DNA of 7,100 nt from CAZGSG01 sp964528095 (GTDB taxonomy: Bacteria; Bacteroidota; Bacteroidia; Chitinophagales; Chitinophagaceae), in the NCBI GenBank assembly GCA_964528095.1, contig CAZGSG010000310.1:1-7100 (forward strand), read 5' to 3'. Every line of letters begins with the position of its first letter. Within the stretch, counting starts at the first letter, position 1. Made by a program: the position numbers and the translations under genes. This document shows positions 1-6,427 of this stretch, piece by piece. The notes beneath the pieces are model-generated. The model did no database searches. It was not told the origin of the DNA and saw only the letters and a program-made list of their open reading frames with translations.

Positions 1-193
1 GCGGGGGACTGTAGATATCTGAAACAGCAGCCGTGTCTTTGTTCCGGCTCTGGAGTTGATAAAGTAAATTGTAGGTGGTAGGAACCGTCGGGCTTTCTGG
101 CTTCACCGTATCCTGAGCTTGCTGGGCATTGAGTAATGAACTACCCGACAAGGCATAAAATACCAGGCATAGCAGCGCTCGTTTTTGCGTCAT
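1..193 (-). CDS. Secreted protein of unknown function, N-terminal part only
   Basis: An ATG at 193 on the minus strand opens a reading frame that stays open to the left edge, giving 64 residues of a longer protein. It starts MTQKRALLCLVFYAL, a basic n-region followed by a hydrophobic stretch. It then reaches SSLLNAQQAQD, a good signal peptidase I site after LNA at about residue 23, so the product is probably exported. The mature start is rich in Thr, Pro and Ser and then continues as YNLLYQLQSRNKD. I do not recognise the family. A short unstructured stretch after the signal peptide is common in Bacteroidota outer-membrane and periplasmic proteins, including TonB-dependent receptors, but too little is visible to choose. 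The gene is divergent from the chitin-related operon and has a candidate promoter 55 bases upstream. The start is well supported by the signal peptide; the function is open. Confidence 0.7.
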   Translation of the reverse strand, partial: MTQKRALLCLVFYALSGSSLLNAQQAQDTVKPESPTVPTTYNLLYQLQSRNKDTAAVSDIYSPP

Positions 194-247
194 ATAGCAG
201 CAGTTTTGTTTTGAGTCACAAAATTGCAGACTTATAGAGGCTTATTC

Positions 248-278
248 CAAATTTACCACTACGCCAAAACCTCTACAA
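248..278 (-). promoter_or_regulatory. Candidate Bacteroidota-type promoter for the left-edge gene
   Basis: Read on the minus strand, TTG (278-276) is followed after 20 bases by TAAATTTG (255-248). This is a full match to the Bacteroidota -7 element TANNTTTG with a -33 TTG at about the usual spacing. Transcription would begin near 241-243, giving a leader of roughly 50 bases before the ATG at 193. No convincing matching element was found on the plus strand for the divergent gene. Confidence 0.5.
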
Positions 279-416
279 TTTAAAACATAGACATTGACTA
301 TCAATTAATTAAAAATACTACAACCTCGTCACTACAGCCCGGCTGGTTTTTTTTAGCGATTGCCCTGTAATTTCACGTTCACCGGTTCTCATTTATTATT
401 TTCCCCCATGCCATAT

Positions 417-1187
417 ATGAAATTATTTTTCGGAACAGTTTTTATCTGCCTGTGCGGTGGCGTTTGCCGACCGGCTGCCGGGCAGGCCACCCCCGTCCCG
501 CGGTTCAATATGCTGGTACTTTATGAAAACGGCGGTCATCACCTGGCCTATTCCAAAGCGGCCAAACCCTGGTTGGACAGGCTTGCGGCAGACAGTAATT
601 TTTCCATAAACTATATCACCAATACCGAAAAGATTGACGATTCCTTTCTGGACAAATACCAGTTGTTCGTTCAGTTGGATTACCCGCCTTATGCCTGGAC
701 GGCAAAAGCTGTATCGGCATTTGAAAAGTATATCAGCACAGGAAAAGGTGGCTGGATCGGTTTCCACCATGCGACCCTGCTGGGCGAGTTTGATGGTTAC
801 CCACTTTGGAAATGGTTTAGCGGATTTATGGGCGGTATTCAATTTAAAAATTATATTGCCGGGTTCGCGGACGGACAAGTGTTAATAGAAGATAGCCTGC
901 ATCCCATCGTGAAAGGGGTGCCGAAGTATATAACCATAGAAAAAGAAGAATGGTATACCTATGATCGTTCGCCCAGGCCTGGTGTAAAAGTGATTGCCAG
1001 TGTGGATGAATCAACGTATAACCCGGCTTCTTCCATAAAAATGGGCGATCACCCCGTCATATGGAGCAATACAAATTACAGTGCGAGGAATGCCTATATA
1101 TTCATGGGGCATTCGCCTGCATTATTTGATAATATATATTATACAACTCTTTTCAGGAATACGATCTTCTGGGCAGCCGGCAGATAA
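417..1187 (+). CDS. Exported ThuA-like domain protein
   Basis: This is a 256-residue protein of the ThuA (trehalose utilisation) family, which has a class I glutamine-amidotransferase-like fold. Characterised relatives belong to pathways that handle 3-keto sugars, and related domains are frequent beside Bacteroidota glycoside hydrolases; the exact reaction is uncertain. Seen here: a signal peptide (MKLFFGTVFICLCGG, with a possible cleavage near AAGQA at residues 20-24), so it acts outside the cytoplasm. Family blocks follow in order: VLYENGGHH (34-42), GKGGWIGFHHA (109-119), HPIVKG (162-167), EEWYTY (177-182), DHPVIW (211-216), MGH (230-232) and a terminal RNTIFWAAG. The cysteines in the signal region do not form a lipobox. 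The frame is open from a TTG at 360 and also has an ATG at 408. I chose 417 because it gives a normal signal peptide; 408 is an equally possible start adding three residues. It is the first gene of the probable four-gene operon. Confidence 0.85.
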   Translation: MKLFFGTVFICLCGGVCRPAAGQATPVPRFNMLVLYENGGHHLAYSKAAKPWLDRLAADSNFSINYITNTEKIDDSFLDKYQLFVQLDYPPYAWTAKAVSAFEKYISTGKGGWIGFHHATLLGEFDGYPLWKWFSGFMGGIQFKNYIAGFADGQVLIEDSLHPIVKGVPKYITIEKEEWYTYDRSPRPGVKVIASVDESTYNPASSIKMGDHPVIWSNTNYSARNAYIFMGHSPALFDNIYYTTLFRNTIFWAAGR

Positions 1188-1214
1188 TATCCTGGCCATT
1201 TATCAAACAGGTTC

Positions 1215-2387
1215 ATGAAAACAGCTAACAACCGGCTTTTATCCATCGACGTTTTGCGCGCTATCACTATGCTGCTGATGATCTTTGTCAATGATGTAAG
1301 CGGTGTACGCGATATACCGGCATGGATAGATCATGTAGCGGCATCCGATGACGGACTTGGTTTTGCCGATACGATCTTTCCCGCGTTCCTGTTCATTGTC
1401 GGTTTATCACTGCCGATCGCTATCAGCAACCGCATCAGCCGGGGGCAGTCATTTCTGCGAATAGCCATTTACATCATTTCCCGTTCGGTCGCATTGATCG
1501 TTATGGGTTTCTTTCATGTAAACGGAGAAAATTACAGCGCTGCCGCCACGCTACCACGGGCTGTATGGACCATCCTGTTAACAATCAGTTTTTTTCTTAT
1601 CTGGCTCGATTATCCATCAACAATGATGAAAGCGAAAAAATACGCGCTCATCGGCATTGGTGTAGTACTGCTATTGTTGATGGCTTATTTTTACCAGGGG
1701 GGCAGCGTTGAACACCCCGAAGGGCTGAAACCGCATTGGTGGGGCATACTGGGTATCATTGGCTGGGCCTACCTCGTCAGCGCGCTGGTCTTTCTTTTTA
1801 CAAAGGGTCGTTTTGTCCCTCTGCTTATTTCGCTCGCTGTTTTTATAACTATTAATATTGCCGTACATACAGGAAACCTGCATATCAATATCCCAGTCAT
1901 TGGTGATGCTTCTTCCATAACATTGATCATGGCAGGCGTTGTGATCGCTATCCTGTATAGAAAATTGATCGGCCAGGAAAATAAAACCCCGCTTTGGTTA
2001 TTACTAACCATTACGGGCATTGCCACCATTGCGGCAGGCCTGCTCATCCGTCCTTATACCGGCGGCATATCAAAAATATATGCTACTCCTGCCTGGGTAT
2101 TTATCTGCACCGGCATCAGCATGTTTGTTTTTGAGCTGATCATCTGGCTGGTTGATATACATAAAAAACAAAACTGGTTCAGCATTATCCGTCCGGCAGG
2201 CACCAGCACGCTTACCTGCTACCTGCTTCCGTACATTCTTTATTCTGTATATGCTTTGCTTGATTTTAATTATCCTGATTTTTTTAATAAAGGAGGTGGA
2301 GGAGTTTTCCGTTCGTTTGCTGTTGCATTCGTATTGATCTTTCTCGGCGGATTGCTGGAGAAAAAAAGGATCAGGTTAAAAATATAG
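1215..2387 (+). CDS. DUF5009/NagX-like polytopic membrane protein, putative sugar-amine acetyltransferase
   Basis: This 390-residue, very hydrophobic protein has about 11 predicted membrane helices (for example near 52-72, 80-100, 115-132, 143-160, 175-195, 232-248, 260-278, 290-312 and 365-382). Its N-terminus carries the signature SIDVLRAITMLLMIFVND (10-27), followed by DDGLGFADTIFPAFLFIVG (45-63). This is the pattern of DUF5009 proteins, related to NagX of bacterial N-acetylglucosamine gene sets and to mammalian heparan-alpha-glucosaminide N-acetyltransferase (HGSNAT). HGSNAT transfers acetyl groups across the membrane from cytoplasmic acetyl-CoA to terminal glucosamine outside. His40 lies just before the DGLGFAD block, where I recall the HGSNAT active-site histidine lying; this needs an alignment. 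It starts 27 bases after the ThuA-like gene, with a weak purine patch upstream (ACAGG), and ends 23 bases before the GH9 gene. Family placement is firm. Acetylation of glucosamine or chito-oligosaccharides is inferred from kinship and from the chitinase neighbour. Confidence 0.82.
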   Translation: MKTANNRLLSIDVLRAITMLLMIFVNDVSGVRDIPAWIDHVAASDDGLGFADTIFPAFLFIVGLSLPIAISNRISRGQSFLRIAIYIISRSVALIVMGFFHVNGENYSAAATLPRAVWTILLTISFFLIWLDYPSTMMKAKKYALIGIGVVLLLLMAYFYQGGSVEHPEGLKPHWWGILGIIGWAYLVSALVFLFTKGRFVPLLISLAVFITINIAVHTGNLHINIPVIGDASSITLIMAGVVIAILYRKLIGQENKTPLWLLLTITGIATIAAGLLIRPYTGGISKIYATPAWVFICTGISMFVFELIIWLVDIHKKQNWFSIIRPAGTSTLTCYLLPYILYSVYALLDFNYPDFFNKGGGGVFRSFAVAFVLIFLGGLLEKKRIRLKI

Positions 2388-2410
2388 CCCCGGGCTTTTA
2401 AATACAAACT

Positions 2411-4186
2411 ATGTTTCGCGTCTGTTCTGTTATACTGGTATTCTTTTTTGCGTTTGCGGCGATACCTGCCAATAGCAGCATTCATATTCATGTCAACCAG
2501 GTTGCCTGGGATAATGCATCAGCCAAAATAGCTGTTGTAGAAACTGATACGGCCCTGAATAAGGACCTTGCTTTTACCATTGTAAATGCTATGGCGGACG
2601 GAGGAATAGTGTATACCGGTAATTTGCTGGCTGCTTTGCGCATAGATGAATGGGCGCCCGGCAAATTATTCTACCAGGCCGATTTTTCTGCATTAAAAAA
2701 ACCGGGTACTTATTTTATAAGTCTGCGGGTAAATGGAGTTACTTATCAGTCAGGCTCATTTATCATTGATGAGAATGCGCTCGTAAAGACCACCCTCCCA
2801 TCGATCATTCATTACTACAACAAACAACGGGCGAACACACAAAAAGAAATAGCTGCGGACAAAAAAATGATTTTGTTTGGCAGCGATAAGACAGCGGATG
2901 TACACGGCGGCTGGTGTGATGCATCGGGAGATATCAGCAAATACTTTTCCCATCTTGCTTATACCAACTTTATGTTGCCGCAGCAAACGCCCCTGGTGAC
3001 CTGGTCGTTAATTGATACCAGGGATGCCATCCCTGCATTGCTGGCTAACATGAATGTAAAAGATGCAATAGAAGACGAAGCGATCTGGGGAGCGGATTAT
3101 ATCATGCGTTCACTTGCTACGGAAGGTTATTTTTATATGACCGTATTTAGTTACTTCAATCCCGACCCTTCCGCAAGAAGGATCGTAGGCCTGCTGGCCA
3201 ATAGCGTCACCACAGCCGATTATCAATGCGGGTTTCGGGAAGGCGGTGGAATGGCGATAGCTGCACTGGCACGTATCTCCCGCTGGAAGAAGAACGGCGA
3301 TTTTACTGCGGCCCAGTATTTAGATGCCGCGAAAAGGGCTTTCGCGCATCTGCTTCTTAATAACACCCGTTATGCAGATGATGGCAGGGAAAATATACTG
3401 GATGATTATTGTGCATTAATGGCTTCTACGGAACTCTGGATCGCGACCGGCGATGAGCTCTATATAAAAGAAGCAAGAAAAAGAGCAGCCAATCTTGCTG
3501 ATCGTATTACAGACGCGGGTTATTTTCTTGCCGGCGACAATGCGCGTCCTTACTGGCATGCCGCAGATGCGGGACTGCCTGTAATAGCATTGGCCCGTTA
3601 TCTCGATATTGAAGACAACGCCGATCGTCGAAAACAATCGCTTACAACGATCAAACGTTCCCTTGAATATCTCCTGCATGTTACCAACAATGTTGCAAAC
3701 CCCTTTGGATATGCAAGACAGAGTTTTTTATATAAAGGACAGGTAAAGGATGGATTTTTTATCCCACATGATAATGAGTCGGGCTGGTGGTGGCAGGGTG
3801 AAAATGCGCGTCTTGCCTCGCTGGCCACCGCTGCATTGATTGGCGGCAGGTTAGTTTATCCCGGCAAAGCTAATACCATGCGGAGAGATTCGCTAGCCCG
3901 TTTTGCAGCACAACAAGTTTCCTGGATATTGGGATCTAATCCGTATGACATGTGTTTTATGTATGGCTTTGGTCAAAAAAATACACCTTATATGGCTTCC
4001 TTATTCGGGCATGGTTCCGAGAAAGGTGGTATATCCAATGGCATAACAGGCAGGGAAGGAAATGGAGATGGCAGCGGCATCGATTTCAAAACAAGTGCCG
4101 GTGGTAATGAGTGGCGCTGGACAGAACAATGGATCCCTCATGCCGCTTATTTTTTACAGGCGATCACTGCAATGACAGCAAATTAA
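2411..4186 (+). CDS. Exported glycoside hydrolase family 9 protein with N-terminal Ig-like domain, possible exo-glucosaminidase
   Basis: This 591-residue protein starts with a signal peptide (hydrophobic residues 5-20, likely cleavage near IPANS). Residues about 24-118 form the Ig-like domain found before many GH9 catalytic domains, opening with IHVNQVAWDNASAKIAVVE. The catalytic (alpha/alpha)6-barrel domain fills about 125-590. The catalytic Asp region reads GGWCDASGDISKYFSHL (167-182 onwards), with Asp170 and Asp174 as candidates. Cellulase-type GH9 enzymes usually have the shorter DAGD at this point. The C-terminal block WRWTEQWIPH carries the likely general acid Glu572, and GSNPYDMCFMYGFG (508-521) is the usual late GH9 block. 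The SHLAYTNFMLPQQTPLVTW stretch resembles, as I recall, the GH9 proteins of Vibrionaceae chitin operons that act as exo-beta-glucosaminidases; this is not proved here. It lies 23 bases after the membrane protein gene and 21 bases before the chitinase gene, which supports a chitosan-type substrate over cellulose. GH9 membership is firm; specificity is inferred. Confidence 0.9.
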   Translation: MFRVCSVILVFFFAFAAIPANSSIHIHVNQVAWDNASAKIAVVETDTALNKDLAFTIVNAMADGGIVYTGNLLAALRIDEWAPGKLFYQADFSALKKPGTYFISLRVNGVTYQSGSFIIDENALVKTTLPSIIHYYNKQRANTQKEIAADKKMILFGSDKTADVHGGWCDASGDISKYFSHLAYTNFMLPQQTPLVTWSLIDTRDAIPALLANMNVKDAIEDEAIWGADYIMRSLATEGYFYMTVFSYFNPDPSARRIVGLLANSVTTADYQCGFREGGGMAIAALARISRWKKNGDFTAAQYLDAAKRAFAHLLLNNTRYADDGRENILDDYCALMASTELWIATGDELYIKEARKRAANLADRITDAGYFLAGDNARPYWHAADAGLPVIALARYLDIEDNADRRKQSLTTIKRSLEYLLHVTNNVANPFGYARQSFLYKGQVKDGFFIPHDNESGWWWQGENARLASLATAALIGGRLVYPGKANTMRRDSLARFAAQQVSWILGSNPYDMCFMYGFGQKNTPYMASLFGHGSEKGGISNGITGREGNGDGSGIDFKTSAGGNEWRWTEQWIPHAAYFLQAITAMTAN

Positions 4187-4207
4187 TTATTCAGAAAAAT
4201 AGTAACG

Positions 4208-5341
4208 ATGAGATCATATAGCATTATTACAGGATCCTTACTTCTCCTGCTTTTTTCGGGCTTTAAAAATCATAGCGATACTCCCAAGCCAACTAAACCC
4301 GTAGTGATCGGTTATGTAGCCGGGTATAGCGGCATCATCAATACAGAAGGGATAGACGTGGAAAAGCTGACGCATATCAATTATGCGTTTGTAGATGTAA
4401 AAGACAGTCGTGCCTGGCTGCATAATGAGCGAACAGACACAGTCAATTTCAGGACACTGAACTTATTGAAACAAAAAAACACTTCTCTCAAAATATTGAT
4501 CTCTATCGGCGGCTGGTCATGGAGTAAAAATTTCTCGGACGCGGTACTCACCGATAGCTCCCGTAAACTATTTGCAGCCAGTTCCGTCGATATCATCCGT
4601 AAGCATGGGCTGGATGGTGTGGATATAGATTGGGAATACCCCAACATGCAGGGAGATGGAAATGTGTTCCGGCCGGAAGACAAACAGAATTATACATTCA
4701 TGTTCATGGAGATCAGGAAAGAACTAAACCGGCTCGAAAAAGAAACAGGAAAAAAATACCTGCTCACAACTGCTGTTGGTGGTTTTACCAGCTTCATCGA
4801 TAATACGGAGATGAAAAAAGCGCAACAGTACCTCGACTATATTAATCTCATGACATATGATTATAACTGGGGAATGGCAGGACATCATACCAATCTTTAT
4901 CCTTCTTCCAGCTATGAAAAAGAAAACTCCGCGCATAAAGCTGTTACAGAATTTATCAAAGCAGGTGTGCCTGCCGCTAAATTGGTAGTCGGACTCGCGT
5001 TTTATGGCAAAGGGGGCTTCGTGGAAAATACAGCGGGACAGGGATTGAATCAGAAATTGCTGTCTGCAAAAAGCGGTGGAGGGTTTACTTATATCAAAGA
5101 TAGCCTGATCGGGCAAAAAGGGTTTACCAGCTATTGGGATGAAAAAGCCCGGGCTCCTTATCTTTTTAATGCTGATACCAAACAATTTATTTCTTATGAC
5201 GACGAACGGTCTGTAAAGGAAAAATGCGCGTATGTGAAGGATAATAAATTAGGCGGAGTGATGTTCTGGGAATATTCTTCCGATCCCAAGGGCTACCTGC
5301 TCACAGAGATCGCGGATGTATTCGGGAAGGATAAAAAATAA
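4208..5341 (+). CDS. Exported GH18 chitinase with chitinase insertion domain
   Basis: This 377-residue family 18 glycoside hydrolase should cleave beta-1,4 links in chitin or its oligosaccharides by the substrate-assisted mechanism. The landmarks are complete: SIGGWSWS (99-106), the catalytic DGVDIDWEYP motif with Asp136, Asp139, Asp141 and the acid Glu143, MTYDYN (215-220), and the closing MFWEYSSD with Trp354 for the -1 subsite. Residues about 262-330 (FYGKGGF through YWDEKARAPYLF to FISYDD) fit the alpha+beta chitinase insertion domain of subfamily A, which favours exo or processive action through a deep cleft. A hydrophobic N-terminus (SIITGSLLLLLFSGF) acts as a signal peptide. It has no lipobox cysteine, and the cleavage site is unclear. 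The protein has one domain, with no carbohydrate-binding module and no type IX sorting domain, which suits a periplasmic enzyme acting on short chains. It is the last gene of the operon. Confidence 0.95.
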   Translation: MRSYSIITGSLLLLLFSGFKNHSDTPKPTKPVVIGYVAGYSGIINTEGIDVEKLTHINYAFVDVKDSRAWLHNERTDTVNFRTLNLLKQKNTSLKILISIGGWSWSKNFSDAVLTDSSRKLFAASSVDIIRKHGLDGVDIDWEYPNMQGDGNVFRPEDKQNYTFMFMEIRKELNRLEKETGKKYLLTTAVGGFTSFIDNTEMKKAQQYLDYINLMTYDYNWGMAGHHTNLYPSSSYEKENSAHKAVTEFIKAGVPAAKLVVGLAFYGKGGFVENTAGQGLNQKLLSAKSGGGFTYIKDSLIGQKGFTSYWDEKARAPYLFNADTKQFISYDDERSVKEKCAYVKDNKLGGVMFWEYSSDPKGYLLTEIADVFGKDKK

Positions 5342-5350
5342 GTTCTCTGT

Positions 5351-6427
5351 TTATTGGGTCACTACGTCCATCTTTTCATCAGCCATTTTTTTCAATAACC
5401 GGAAATGCGATACGATACCTCCCCAATAACTTGTCTGATTGGGCGTAATGCCATGCTGCAACAATACGGCATATAGTATCCTGTTCAACGCGGGATAATA
5501 GATATGATGGATATGAGGAAATAAATGATGCGCGATATGATTATTAAAACCGCCGAGGATAAAATTAGCGGTGGCGCTAAACGGATGCATATCATTTGAG
5601 CTCCTGACCTGGTTCATCAGCCAGGAAGAATTAATATAACCTTCGGTGTCTACAGTAGGGTAACTCGTCTTTTCCACATGATGCGTCATAAAAAAGGTCA
5701 AAAGCAAAAACAGCGATTGAAAAAGATGCATTAATAAGAACCCTGCCAACACGATATAATATTCCTGTGAAGAGAAGATCAGGGGCAATAGCAATATGTA
5801 GGAGAAATAAAACAGTTTTTGTGCCCAGAATGACAAATGATACCGGAATCCTTTGCGCTTTGTATATTCATCTCTCGAAAACAAAATGAGAAAATCTTTT
5901 ATAAATATCCAGAAAAGGGAATAGCTCATATAGGCCACCGGTGCATACAGGTACTGGTAGCGATGGTACCAGTAGTATTCACTTTCCGGTATCACCCGGA
6001 TAAGCCTGGATATCTTCAGATCAGAATCATATCCTTCTACATTCGGCGCGTAATGATGCGAGTTGATATGCCGCTGTTTCCAGGCTTCCCCATGCGCGCC
6101 TACTATCGTATAGATCAGGATAAAACAAAGATTATTTAATCGCTTATTGCTGAATATGGTATTATGTGAAAAGTCATGCGAAAAATTAAATGCGAAAAGC
6201 AGGGAGAAAAATCCATAAAGTATGAAACAGCAGAGAAAAAGAAATGTATCGGTAACAAGGAATAGAGATAGATAACCCGCCACCAACAGTAAAAAATAAA
6301 CCAGGAACTTAAACCACATCAGTATCCTGAACATAGGTTTGTCTATAACCAGTTTTTCTTCCACCTGTTTATAGATAGTCTTCAGCAATTCGCTGTCTTC
6401 AGCTATATGGATATGTTTATCCTTCAA
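5351..6427 (-). CDS. Membrane fatty-acid desaturase family protein (copy 1)
   Basis: This 358-residue integral membrane di-iron desaturase has all three histidine boxes: HDFSH (84-88), HINSHH (120-125) and HIAHH (297-301, inside NNHIAHHLFPHIHH). Hydrophobic segments lie near 36-58, 60-80, 160-178, 203-219 and 222-246, and the boxes would face the cytoplasm. Members insert double bonds in, or hydroxylate, acyl chains of lipids, acyl-CoA or acyl carrier protein; the box spacing resembles front-end (linoleoyl-CoA type) desaturases, but I cannot name the substrate. No cytochrome b5 domain is fused. The start is a TTG at 6427; an in-frame TAA lies a short way upstream and no ATG or GTG lies between. 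The next internal Met, at residue 32, would cut into the cytoplasmic N-terminal segment just before the first membrane helix. The TTG overlaps the end of the upstream paralogue, which suggests translational coupling. Its stop lies 9 bases from the convergent chitinase stop. Confidence 0.88.
   Translation of the reverse strand: MKDKHIHIAEDSELLKTIYKQVEEKLVIDKPMFRILMWFKFLVYFLLLVAGYLSLFLVTDTFLFLCCFILYGFFSLLFAFNFSHDFSHNTIFSNKRLNNLCFILIYTIVGAHGEAWKQRHINSHHYAPNVEGYDSDLKISRLIRVIPESEYYWYHRYQYLYAPVAYMSYSLFWIFIKDFLILFSRDEYTKRKGFRYHLSFWAQKLFYFSYILLLPLIFSSQEYYIVLAGFLLMHLFQSLFLLLTFFMTHHVEKTSYPTVDTEGYINSSWLMNQVRSSNDMHPFSATANFILGGFNNHIAHHLFPHIHHIYYPALNRILYAVLLQHGITPNQTSYWGGIVSHFRLLKKMADEKMDVVTQ
6417..6427 (-). 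promoter_or_regulatory. 11-base overlap of two desaturase genes, likely coupled translation start
   Basis: On the minus strand the sequence TTGAAGGATAA holds both the TTG start of copy 1 and the TAA stop of the upstream copy. The upstream gene reads it as TTT-GAA-GGA-TAA and the downstream gene as TTG-AAG-GAT-AAA. The rare start codon, the lack of an upstream Shine-Dalgarno sequence and the overlap suggest that ribosomes finishing the first gene restart on the second. The overlap is seen directly; coupling is inferred. Confidence 0.55.

Larger units (their letters stand above)
417..5341 (+). other. Probable four-gene operon for chitin/chitosan-oligosaccharide processing
   Basis: The ThuA-like, DUF5009, GH9 and GH18 genes lie on one strand with gaps of 27, 23 and 21 bases. 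No convincing internal promoter or terminator was seen in the gaps. Three of the four products have signal peptides and the fourth is a membrane protein, so the whole set works at or beyond the inner membrane. The shared substrate theme (beta-linked glucosamine and N-acetylglucosamine) comes from the GH18 enzyme and from the known relatives of the GH9 and DUF5009 proteins. A single transcript is inferred from spacing only. The transporter, the GH20-type hexosaminidase and the cytoplasmic catabolic genes are absent from the window. Confidence 0.7.

Noticed and set aside
305..312. TTAATTAA palindrome as an operator
   Set aside because: A short AT palindrome in an AT-rich intergenic region is expected by chance and has no partner repeat nearby.
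294..320. TTGACT followed by an AT-rich stretch and ATACTA, a sigma70-like promoter for the operon
   Set aside because: The -10 match and spacing are poor and Bacteroidota promoters usually follow a different consensus; not enough to annotate.
360..416. Extended N-terminus of the ThuA-like protein from the TTG at 360
   Set aside because: It would place 19 residues before an otherwise normal signal peptide; ATG 417 (or 408) fits an exported protein much better.
423..878. Minus-strand 151-codon open frame opposite the ThuA-like gene
   Set aside because: It lies wholly inside a well-supported coding gene, has no recognisable domain and reads as a shadow frame.
2386..2399. AGCC-CCG-GGCT followed by TTTT after the DUF5009 gene, terminator-like
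   Set aside because: The stem is only four base pairs, overlaps the stop codon and is followed by just four T residues, and the next gene starts 12 bases later in what looks like one operon.
4724..5185. Minus-strand 153-codon open frame opposite the GH18 chitinase gene
   Set aside because: It lies wholly inside the chitinase gene, has unconvincing composition and no recognisable motif.
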